DNA of 34,713 nt, taken from contig JAJQBI010000020.1 in NCBI GenBank assembly GCA_021203365.1, positions 1 through 34,713 of the forward strand, in the 5' to 3' direction. The DNA is from Clostridiales bacterium. GTDB taxonomy: Bacteria; Bacillota; Clostridia; Lachnospirales; Lachnospiraceae. Both the position numbers and the translations under genes were made by a program. The notes beneath the pieces are model-generated. The model was not told where the DNA came from, did no database searches, and saw nothing but the letters and a program-made list of their open reading frames with translations. The first letter of the stretch is position 1, and every line of letters starts with the position of its first letter. Positions 8,645 through 15,692 of this stretch are shown here, one piece after another.

Positions 8645-8935
8645 CTGCTTGTTTTAATAACATATGACATCAGTATTACCGATATGGCAGGAGCACGCCG
8701 CTTGAGACGAGTTGCCAAGCAATGTGTGAATTATGGTGTACGAGTGCAAAACTCTGTTTTTGAATGTCAGGTGGACGCCGCACAATATACAAAACTGAAA
8801 CATCTTTTGTTGCAGGAAATAGATGAAGAAAAAGATAGTCTGCGCTTTTACTCTTTGGGCAATCATTACAGAGGAAAAGTAGAACATTTTGGAGTACAGC
8901 GTGGGCTGCAGGTGGATGGACCATTGATTTTATAA
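8645..8935 (+). CDS. cas2: Cas2, adaptation complex protein
   Basis: Cas2 dimers bridge two Cas1 dimers in the integration complex. The ferredoxin-like fold is clear: LVLITYDIS with the conserved Asp at the end of the first strand, then RRLRRVAKQC, RVQNSVFECQVD and a C-terminal YSLG strand, matching I-C Cas2. Only the start is unusual. No ATG, GTG or TTG lies where homologues begin. A CTG at 8645 sits 8 bases after GAGG (8633-8636, within GAGGTGA) and gives the expected 96 residues starting M-L-V-L-I-T-Y-D. The ATG at 8606 would overlap cas1, lacks a ribosome site and adds 13 atypical residues. GTG 8636 lies inside the Shine-Dalgarno. Confidence 0.88.
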   Translation: MLVLITYDISITDMAGARRLRRVAKQCVNYGVRVQNSVFECQVDAAQYTKLKHLLLQEIDEEKDSLRFYSLGNHYRGKVEHFGVQRGLQVDGPLIL

Positions 8936-9126
8936 TTTCTCTGTTATACAGGATAGGATCTATTTGTGCGATCCAGAAGTGTACATAGATTTTATGAGAG
9001 GTTCGCACCAGATTTTACACGGTAAGATAGAGAAATATTGTTCAAAATCCATCTTTAAATTATTATGTTTTGTTGTTTTTCACAAAATAGTAGTACAAAA
9101 GTATTCCATAACTGGAAGCTTTTGCT
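8936..9126 (+). promoter_or_regulatory. CRISPR leader
   Basis: This AT-rich, non-coding 191-bp stretch lies between the cas2 stop and the first repeat. Its position, and the decay of repeats at the far end of the array, mark it as the leader where new spacers are inserted. The promoter for the pre-crRNA is expected here. A short inverted repeat, GGATC-N9-GATCC, lies at about 8954-8972. Confidence 0.75.
9038..9066 (+). promoter_or_regulatory. Candidate sigma-A promoter for the CRISPR array
   Basis: TTGTTC at 9038-9043 and TATTAT at 9061-9066 are separated by 17 bases. Transcription would start near 9073, about 55 bases before the first repeat. The fit to the consensus is fair and the place is right, but this is motif matching only. 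Confidence 0.5.
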
Positions 9127-12100
9127 GTCGAGGTCCATACGGACCTCGTGGATTGAAGTATGTGAATGAACTTGTCAGAAAATGGGACATAGAGTCGAGG
9201 TCCATACGGACCTCGTGGATTGAAGTTTAAAACTTCCCAAAATGCCATAAAAACCACAATGTCGAGGTCCATACGGACCTCGTGGATTGAAGTCATTCGG
9301 GCCACAGAAGGCAAGGAGCGCACATTGTCGAGGTCCATACGGACCTCGTGGATTGAAGTGTACATATCCGGTAGGAGGGTTGCCGCCGACCCAGTCGAGG
9401 TCCATACGGACCTCGTGGATTGAAGTATTTTTCAGGGCAGTCAGGCCCACAAGAGACTCGGTCGAGGTCCATACGGACCTCGTGGATTGAAGTATCAGAC
9501 GAGGGCGGCAAACATGGCGTTGCTGACGTCGAGGTCCATACGGACCTCGTGGATTGAAGTATGGAGTCGGTTACCAGATCAGATGTGGTGGCCAGTCGAG
9601 GTCCATACGGACCTCGTGGATTGAAGTCATCCGGCCAGAGCCATATATTCCAAAGCTGCCGGTCGAGGTCCATACGGACCTCGTGGATTGAAGTATTTTG
9701 ATTGGGAACAGTATTATAAAGATTTAGGTCGAGGTCCATACGGACCTCGTGGATTGAAGTATTAATATGCTGTTCTAACCTAGCGTTCCTATTGTCGAGG
9801 TCCATACGGACCTCGTGGATTGAAGTTTTTTTCTTTCCGATGGCAGCGGCAACTTCCTGGTCGAGGTCCATACGGACCTCGTGGATTGAAGTACTGATGA
9901 AAATGGAGACGTTTCGTGGACTGGTCGTCGAGGTCCATACGGACCTCGTGGATTGAAGTTGGCGGCGAAGGCCGCGCTGATCAATGGTGTATTGTCGAGG
10001 TCCATACGGACCTCGTGGATTGAAGTATTCCGTACCATTCCAAACAATCAAAAAAACAACGTCGAGGTCCATACGGACCTCGTGGATTGAAGTACACTGC
10101 ATCCTATTGTAAATTTGCATAAAAAACGTCGAGGTCCATACGGACCTCGTGGATTGAAGTGAACGAACGGCTGCATTTTTCTGCGATCTCCCTTGTCGAG
10201 GTCCATACGGACCTCGTGGATTGAAGTAAAGCGGGACATTGTACTACACCGGGAGTGCGCAGTCGAGGTCCATACGGACCTCGTGGATTGAAGTCATCTT
10301 CTTCCCCTTTACTACTTTCCCCAGCTCGGTCGAGGTCCATACGGACCTCGTGGATTGAAGTTTTTTTCTTTCCTAAATTTTTTTATTACTTTATGGTCGA
10401 GGTCCATACGGACCTCGTGGATTGAAGTTCACACAACTTGCATAATTATGCAAAATAATCATGTCGAGGTCCATACGGACCTCGTGGATTGAAGTAGGAA
10501 TACGCCAGGATGTTTCGTCCAGAAGCAATGTCGAGGTCCATACGGACCTCGTGGATTGAAGTTTCGAGAATGAGATATTATACTCAAAATAATATGTCGA
10601 GGTCCATACGGACCTCGTGGATTGAAGTATGATCTGGCTTGAACCTTGCGGCGCATACGCCGGTCGAGGTCCATACGGACCTCGTGGATTGAAGTCGACC
10701 TTATGGTGACGTTACCATCCGGATGAACCGTCGAGGTCCATACGGACCTCGTGGATTGAAGTAGCCCTCCCCATACCGTTCGCCTGATTTCCATCGTCGA
10801 GGTCCATACGGACCTCGTGGATTGAAGTAATCACAGCTATGTATTTGCCATCATGGCTTGAAGTCGAGGTCCATACGGACCTCGTGGATTGAAGTATATA
10901 AAAATAAATAAAGAACAGAAGGAGGAATGGTCGAGGTCCATACGGACCTCGTGGATTGAAGTAGCAGTCGCGGCGGATATTCCACGGGATTCCAGAGTCG
11001 AGGTCCATACGGACCTCGTGGATTGAAGTAGCCCTCCCCATACCGTTCGCCTGATTTCCATCGTCGAGGTCCATACGGACCTCGTGGATTGAAGTTTTTG
11101 CCCGCCTTGGCGTATCATATCGCCCAAGCATGTCGAGGTCCATACGGACCTCGTGGATTGAAGTTCTGGAAGCGTTTACGCCCGCGCCCCATGCAGTTGT
11201 CGAGGTCCATACGGACCTCGTGGATTGAAGTAAATTCTCGTTTAAATCGCTGTCGACCACTTGCGTCGAGGTCCATACGGACCTCGTGGATTGAAGTTTG
11301 ATGATGCCTGCTTCGACCGGTCGCAGAAAGAGTCGAGGTCCATACGGACCTCGTGGATTGAAGTTTTTCGCAGTCTCGAACCATTCTGCACCGGTTCCCG
11401 TCGAGGTCCATACGGACCTCGTGGATTGAAGTTTTTCGCAGTCTCGAACCATTCTGCACCGGTTCCCGTCGAGGTCCATACGGACCTCGTGGATTGAAGT
11501 ATCCACATCGGCCAGACTGATTTCCGTTCCCAGAGGTCGAGGTCCATACGGACCTCGTGGATTGAAGTATCTTCAGATAGCGTAATTGATATTGTGCCGT
11601 CGGTCGAGGTCCATACGGACCTCGTGGATTGAAGTACCTTAACATAACTCGCCTCAACATGCCCCTAACGGTCGAGGTCCATACGGACCTCGTGGATTGA
11701 AGTTTGCTGGACGAGCATGAAATCGACATCGAAATCGCGTCGAGGTCCATACGGACCTCGTGGATTGAAGTTTTTAAGCGAATATCGGAAGCTGAATCGG
11801 AATAGTCGAGGTCCATACGGACCTCGTGGATTGAAGTAGCCTGACGGCTGCAGGGAGCAAATCCTACTCCGTCGAGGTCCATACGGACCTCGTGGATTGA
11901 AGTGTTTATGTCAAATCGTTCCTTGTACAGCGGGGTAGTCGAGGTCCATACGGACCTCGTGGATTGAAGTTGTTGTATCCTTATCGTCCACGTCCTCTGG
12001 TTTCGTCGAGGTCCATACGGACCTCGTGGATTGAAGTCTGTATGGCTTTCGCAAGGTAGCAGGAAAAATACAGTCGAGGTCCATACGGACCTCGTGGATT

Positions 12101-12641
12101 GAAGTAAATTCCCGCTTGTCCTTTTGCGCGTCTGCCAGGTCGAGGTCCATACGGACCTCGTGGATTGAAGTGATGTATGTAGCATATAACTTCGCTCCCG
12201 TGATAGTCGAGGTCCATACGGACCTCGTGGATTGAAGTAGATGAGCCAGGTTCAAATATGGACGGGTCATTCGTCGAGGTCCATACGGACCTCGTGGATT
12301 GAAGTTTTCAGGGTGTCATACGCTTCCGGTGCGTCTGCCAGTCGAGGTCCATACGGACCTCGTGGATTGAAGTTTGCTGGACGAGCATGAAATCGACATC
12401 GAAATCGCGTCGAGGTCCATACGGACCTCGTGGATTGAAGTAAAGCACTGTTATCAGGCGGCGGAGCGATGCAAGTCGAGGTCCATACGGACCTCGTGGA
12501 TTGAAGTTTTTAAAACCCCGTGAATTGCTGGGAACTCCTGGTCGAGGTCCATACGGACCTCATGGATTGAAGTCAGAAGGTCAGTGCATCGCCGCCAAGC
12601 AGGGTTGCGTCGAGGTCCATGTGGACCTCATGAATTAAAAT
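9127..12641 (+). CRISPR. Type I-C CRISPR array, 53 repeats and 52 spacers
   Basis: I count 53 repeats of 33 bp separated by spacers of 33-36 bp, mostly 33-35. Repeats 1 to 51 appear identical. Each contains a perfect 8-bp stem, CGAGGTCC and GGACCTCG, around an ATAC loop, followed by TGGATTGAAGT. That 11-base segment fits the 5' handle left by Cas5c cleavage at the base of the stem. The last two repeats, at 12541 and 12609, are altered, so the leader side is at 9127 and the oldest spacers are at the right end. Three spacers occur twice: 25 and 29, 34 and 35, 39 and 49. No spacer obviously matches other sequence in this window. The array has no reading frame of its own; peptide repeats in all frames are a by-product. 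Confidence 0.98.
12541..12641 (+). repeat. Degenerate terminal CRISPR repeats
   Basis: Repeat 52 (12541-12573) differs from the consensus by one change, CGTGG to CATGG just after the stem. Repeat 53 (12609-12641) has a changed loop (ATGT for ATAC) and several changes in the handle, which ends AATTAAAAT. Decay at one end is usual for the leader-distal side. Confidence 0.9.
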
Positions 12642-12860
12642 AAAAAATGGTAAGAAAATCAGCCAGTTTATGTACCGTGATCCCATGGAAAATCCGGAAC
12701 AGGGCTTTGAGTGATTCGTTCGGCGGCTATTATGGAAATATATATCCGTTTTTCCACCCAAGACAAACAAAGGATGTTTTCGGTTATCATAAACATCCTT
12801 TCAACCAGGCAGCCTCTTTTCCCATTTTGGATGTACAGGAGTGGAAATTACACAGCCTGC
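12642..12860. other. Gap between array and nitroreductase, no gene recognised
   Basis: Two overlapping short + frames (about 12647-12874 and 12711-12899) lack ribosome sites and resemble nothing I know. The only clear structure is the hairpin at 12769-12801. The sequence may be the remnant of whatever the array was inserted beside. Confidence 0.5.
12769..12801 (-). terminator. Hairpin, probable terminator between array and nitroreductase gene
   Basis: AAAGGATGTTT and AAACATCCTTT form a perfect 11-bp stem with an 11-base loop. On the - strand it follows the nitroreductase stop by about 60 bases, and the next bases are fairly T-rich (GTTTGTCTT). On the + strand there is no T run, so it may stop array transcription only weakly. 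Confidence 0.55.
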
Positions 12861-13382
12861 CTACCATCGGTTGAAATGTACTCGGTTTTCCTCATATAAA
12901 AGCTTGTCGCCGTTTCCTTTTTCATCAGGATATCCGAGTGCAATGATGGAATGAGGCACAATATCCTCTGGCAGTGCGAAAAGATGTCGGATATTGTTTA
13001 CTCTTTCCATCTGTGGATAGGTACCGAGCCATACAGAGCCGATTCCAAGTTCGTTTGCTGCTAAAATGATATTCTGTGCCGCGATTGAACCGTCTATGAT
13101 CCAGTATTCCCTCGCTTTTTTGAAAGCTCTGGACAGATCTCCGCATACGATTACCGCCGCGGCTGCGTCCGGGAGCATGGATGCCGGACGGCCATTGCAG
13201 TCCGCAAGTTTTCGCAGCAGATCCTTATTGTCCACAACAATGAAAGACCAGTCCCTGGCGTTTACGCAGGAAGGTCCGGCCATTGCGCATGTAAGCAGGG
13301 TGTGCATTGTATCCGTGTCTATTTTTGTGTCTGTATATCGGCGGATGCTTCGTCTGTTTAATATGTTTTCTATGGTTGTCAT
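12861..13382 (-). CDS. Nitroreductase family protein (FMN-dependent)
   Basis: This is a 173-residue flavin oxidoreductase of the nitroreductase fold, which reduces nitro or quinone-like compounds with NAD(P)H; the physiological substrate is unknown. The N-terminal RRSIRRY at residues 10-16 is the phosphate-binding element for FMN. The region DGSIAAQNIILAANELGIGSVWLG and the following Y/PxxER segment are typical, as is the later IIALGYPDE. The start at 13382 is supported by AAAAGGAGA a few bases upstream on the - strand; the longer frame to 13463 adds 27 residues with no family similarity. It stands alone, with a likely terminator at 12769-12801. Confidence 0.88.
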   Translation of the reverse strand: MTTIENILNRRSIRRYTDTKIDTDTMHTLLTCAMAGPSCVNARDWSFIVVDNKDLLRKLADCNGRPASMLPDAAAAVIVCGDLSRAFKKAREYWIIDGSIAAQNIILAANELGIGSVWLGTYPQMERVNNIRHLFALPEDIVPHSIIALGYPDEKGNGDKLLYEENRVHFNRW

Positions 13383-13538
13383 AGTAAATCTCCTTTTATT
13401 TTCTTCGCAGTTTATGCCATTTGACTTTCGAAACAGTATAACATTCAATCCAATTTCCTTCAAGCTTGAAGAAAGAGGAAAGATTTTTCCTGTTGCGGAG
13501 CATAACGAGAATGGAAAATAATTTTTGAGATTTAGTCA

Positions 13539-13567
13539 TTGCCTCCGGAGGATTTTCGTATTATACT
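13539..13567 (+). promoter_or_regulatory. Sigma-A-like promoter for the DUF1858 gene
   Basis: TTGCCT at 13539-13544 and TATACT at 13562-13567 are 17 bases apart. The predicted start near 13574 leaves about 40 bases before the ATG at 13614. Confidence 0.55.
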
Positions 13568-13613
13568 GTAATTCAGCGAAAGCTACATTACGAAGAAAAG
13601 GAGGATGCACACA

Positions 13614-13817
13614 ATGGCACAGATCAACAAGAATATGCTGATCGGACAGCTCATCACCCTGGATCCGAATATTGCCCCGATTCTTATGAGAGCAGGAATG
13701 CACTGTCTGGGATGCCCGGCTTCACAGATGGAATCTCTGGAGGAAGCAGCCATGGTTCACGGGCTGGATGCGGACGTGCTGGTTGAGCAGATTAATGACT
13801 TTCTTGCCGCGGAGTAA
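13614..13817 (+). CDS. Small DUF1858 protein with a CxxC motif
   Basis: This 67-residue protein belongs to the DUF1858 family, also found as the N-terminal domain of ScdA/RIC-type iron-sulfur repair proteins and near hybrid cluster proteins. It shows the family's [22 protein letters not shown] core with Cys31 and Cys34, followed by a helical tail. A redox or metal-related role is plausible but not shown. GGAGG at 13600-13604 is 9 bases from ATG 13614; the ATG at 13605 touches the ribosome site and is unlikely. It is a single-gene unit with its own promoter and a terminator 50 bases downstream. Confidence 0.88.
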   Translation: MAQINKNMLIGQLITLDPNIAPILMRAGMHCLGCPASQMESLEEAAMVHGLDADVLVEQINDFLAAE

Positions 13818-13867
13818 GCGGATTTAAGATTGTTTTATGGCACGATAAATAGAAGTTTTTCACATGA

Positions 13868-13900
13868 AAAAAGCAGGTGGTCTCATGCCGCCTGCTTTTT
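13868..13900. terminator. Bidirectional terminator
   Basis: A 13-bp stem, AAAAAGCAGGTGG with CCGCCTGCTTTTT and one G-T pair, encloses a 7-base loop. Runs of A and T on both flanks let it work for the DUF1858 gene (+) and also as a back-up for mecA (-). Confidence 0.85.
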
Positions 13901-13911
13901 GCTTCTAAATC

Positions 13912-13949
13912 AAACAAAGGGAAGAACCGCTCCGGTCTTCCCCTTGTTT
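13912..13949 (-). terminator. Terminator of mecA
   Basis: An imperfect stem of about 17 bp (arms 13912-13929 and 13933-13949, one mismatch and one bulge) has a 3-base loop. It lies just after the mecA stop on the - strand and is followed there by TTTGATTT. Confidence 0.7.
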
Positions 13950-13952
13950 AAG

Positions 13953-14711
13953 TCATAACTGGAACAGCTGCTGAAGAGCGTTTTCCGTAATGATGTCTCC
14001 GTGTTCTCTGAGATATGCCTCACCGGCCATTGTAAAAGCCTTGCCGGTTCCGTATTCCGAGAGAATGTTGCACACTCTGTTAAAATCCTCTGCTGAGTAA
14101 TTTGACTGGTGAATTACCAGCTGATAATCTCCTTCCGGGGATTCCCGATAGAGTGTATTTTCTCCGGTGAAAAACCCGTTCATTCCATGAGATGCCGCGA
14201 TGATATCATCCAGCATGGGAAAAACAAACATCCGGATGATATCTACAGGAGGAGTTTCCGCCTCTGGCTGCTGTGTTTCTGCCGGCTGTGTCTGGGGTGC
14301 GGCGGTTTCTGCCTTGTCGGTCATCTTTTCCCTGAGTTTAGCCTCACAGAGCTTCTGAAAGATGTCGATGATATTATCCGCACCGTCAAGCTCCGGCATA
14401 TTCTGTACTTCACTGCCATCTCTGAATGGGGCAAACTTGGAAAATCTGGTATCCAGCTCCTCCGGATCCTCAACCTTGGTGATGATCAGGATGATGCTGT
14501 CAGTGCTTACCGGAATTGCCTCAATCATCAGCGGAATATTGTCCGCCTCAAAACCAAACTTAGTCTGTGCCTGCTGCATCATCTCCCGAAAAAGACGTTT
14601 GGCCTTCTCCGTTCCATATGCCAGTTCACTGATGCGGATCTGGTGTGTTTCAAGATCCTGTCTGGTGAGAGTACAGCGAATTTGATTTTCATTAAGCTTT
14701 TCTATCTTCAC
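13953..14711 (-). CDS. mecA: Adaptor protein MecA
   Basis: MecA delivers substrates to the ClpCP protease; in Bacillus it targets ComK, and in other Firmicutes it serves general proteolysis and stress control. The 252-residue protein has the MecA N-terminal domain (MKIEKLNENQIRCTLTRQDL, then SELAYGTEKAKRLFREMM and FGFEADNIPLMIEAIP). A Q/P/E-rich linker near residues 135-155 leads to the C-terminal ClpC-binding domain, which ends in EYLREHGDIITENALQQL-like sequence. AGGA lies shortly before the ATG. It has its own promoter at 14793-14820 and its own terminator. The C-terminal half is more diverged than the N-terminal half, which is common in clostridial MecA. Confidence 0.92.
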   Translation of the reverse strand: MKIEKLNENQIRCTLTRQDLETHQIRISELAYGTEKAKRLFREMMQQAQTKFGFEADNIPLMIEAIPVSTDSIILIITKVEDPEELDTRFSKFAPFRDGSEVQNMPELDGADNIIDIFQKLCEAKLREKMTDKAETAAPQTQPAETQQPEAETPPVDIIRMFVFPMLDDIIAASHGMNGFFTGENTLYRESPEGDYQLVIHQSNYSAEDFNRVCNILSEYGTGKAFTMAGEAYLREHGDIITENALQQLFQL

Positions 14712-14792
14712 ATGATCACATCCTATCCCTGATTCCTGTGGTCAACAGGAAATTGTATAAAGCAATTTCGCTTTCTGTGATATTCAGAGCTT

Positions 14793-14820
14793 ATTATAAC
14801 ATATTTTTTTCAGATGTAAA
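14793..14820 (-). promoter_or_regulatory. Promoter of mecA
   Basis: On the - strand TTTACA (14820-14815) and TATAAT (14798-14793) are 16 bases apart. Between it and the ribosome site lies an inverted repeat, GAAATTG-N7-CAATTTC (14749-14769), which could be an operator or a leader hairpin. Confidence 0.65.
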
Positions 14821-14892
14821 GTGATTCGAATTTTATAATTCTAAAAAATATGGAAACAAATTCGAAAATATTTTTCATAGTACATAAAGTAC

Positions 14893-14920
14893 TTGAATTA
14901 TATCCTAAAAAGGTTATAAT
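14893..14920 (+). promoter_or_regulatory. Sigma-A promoter divergent from mecA
   Basis: TTGAAT at 14893-14898 and a perfect TATAAT at 14915-14920 are 16 bases apart. Transcription would begin near 14927 and run about 250 bases before the small gene at 15178. Confidence 0.65.
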
Positions 14921-14926
14921 GAAAAT

Positions 14927-15177
14927 CAGGAAAAGCGCAGGAGCCTTTGCTTACAAGAAGTGTAACTGTCAACAATCCAAGAAGTATAACTCAGATAACT
15001 GTTTACCCAATTTTCTGCAATTGTCCCAGCCAGATTTTCAATCATGCGGCGGTTCTGCTGCGGCGAAGGACAGAAATCCCGGAAGAATTTTCAGAGCACA
15101 GGCCATTCCTGCCTTTTCCCGGAACCTATGCCAGGTGTTTTCTGCATGCGCAAATTCAGAGGAAAGGAGGTAAAAGT
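14927..15177 (+). other. Long untranslated leader of the small gene at 15178
   Basis: No gene is recognised here. The open frames across it lack ribosome sites and family similarity. A near-perfect direct repeat, CAAGAAGTGTAACT at 14954-14967 and CAAGAAGTATAACT at 14978-14991, lies 24 bases apart shortly after the predicted transcription start. TGTCC near 15025 and GGACA near 15068 could pair. I do not recognise a known riboswitch or T-box. Confidence 0.35.
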
Positions 15178-15411
15178 ACGGAAAATATATCACGGACAAA
15201 AAAGAAAAAGAAATCTGCGAAGCCTTTACGGAAAGAGCTGGAGCTTTACCGGGAGAAAGGAATCCTTCTCTGCCTGAACGGCGAGCCGAGCACTCCCAAG
15301 ATCATCGCAAAAGCCTGTCAGATTGCGGACTGCGGAGTGTATATGCGGGACTATACGGAAGACCAGAATGGTCGTATTGCCTGTGTGAATTTCAATTTTG
15401 TTGAGGATTAA
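15178..15411 (+). CDS. Small unrecognised protein with apparent ACG start
   Basis: The frame encodes about 77 residues with a lysine-rich N-terminus (TKKKKKSAKPLRKEL). A compact domain follows: ELELYREKGILLCLNGEPSTPKIIAKAC, then CGVYMRDYTEDQNGRIACVNFNF. I recall similar small hypothetical proteins in Lachnospiraceae but know no function. A near-perfect ribosome site, AAAGGAGGT, ends at 15171, and a start codon is expected around 15178. The base triplet there is ACG, in frame with the domain. No ATG, GTG or TTG follows until well into the domain. Either ACG is used, or the ATG has been lost by a T-to-C change or misread. A strong promoter at 14893 and a hairpin at 15470 suggest a single-gene unit. 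Confidence 0.55.
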   Translation, partial: TENISRTKKKKKSAKPLRKELELYREKGILLCLNGEPSTPKIIAKACQIADCGVYMRDYTEDQNGRIACVNFNFVED

Positions 15412-15469
15412 ACTGAACAGCTTTCCGTACAGATAAAAAAGAATTACACGTGATATACAAAAGAGAAAG

Positions 15470-15523
15470 CGGCTGCCTGTTTAAAAGGTGAATTCCCCTA
15501 AACACTGAACCGTCAGGCAGCCG
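15470..15523 (+). terminator. Terminator-like hairpin after the small gene
   Basis: CGGCTGCCTG (15470-15479) and CAGGCAGCCG (15514-15523) form a perfect 10-bp stem with a 34-base loop. It is followed by TTAAAATATTCTTT. The long loop is unusual for an intrinsic terminator. Confidence 0.5.
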
Positions 15524-15573
15524 TTAAAATATTCTTTATGGTAAAAGTGTGAAAAATCATAAAATGTCAAAAA

Positions 15574-15606
15574 TTGTAATACATTCTTAAAAAAATATGA
15601 TATAAT
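15574..15606 (+). promoter_or_regulatory. Promoter of the GH18 gene, extended -10
   Basis: An excellent extended -10, TGATATAAT, ends at 15606. The possible -35 TTGTAA at 15574-15579 is 21 bases from TATAAT, or 16 from the overlapping TATGAT (15596-15601). The extended -10 could work without a good -35. Confidence 0.55.
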
Positions 15607-15614
15607 GTGGCCAC

Positions 15615-15690
15615 ATGGCCATGCGGCCGGAGAAAGGGGAAATCCCACAAGGGGATACCAATATGGCCATTCGGCCATAGAAAGGGGAAA
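15615..15690 (+). repeat. Duplicated hairpin plus Shine-Dalgarno unit before the GH18 gene
   Basis: Two 28-base units, 15615-15642 and 15663-15690, differ at only three positions. Each starts ATGGCCAT, has a GGCC-centred hairpin (perfect 6-bp stem ATGGCC-ATTC-GGCCAT in the second) and ends with AGAAAGGGGAAA, a ribosome site. Only the second copy is followed by an ATG (15693). Confidence 0.8.
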
Positions 15691-15692
15691 CT

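Noticed and set aside
9063..12270. Open frames across the array encoding repeated peptides such as TSIHEVRMDLD or NFNPRGPYGPR
   Set aside because: They are translations of the CRISPR repeat in several frames on both strands, with no ribosome sites.
9127..12641. Self-targeting spacers against genes in this window
   Set aside because: No spacer was seen to match sequence outside the array here; the rest of the genome cannot be judged.
12647..12899. Short + frames between the array and the nitroreductase gene
   Set aside because: No ribosome site and no similarity I recognise; one overlaps the nitroreductase gene and the hairpin.
14850..15173. A 107-residue frame and the N-terminal extension of the small gene upstream of 15178
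   Set aside because: The 107-residue frame begins before the predicted transcription start near 14927, and neither frame has a ribosome site or a protein-like composition.
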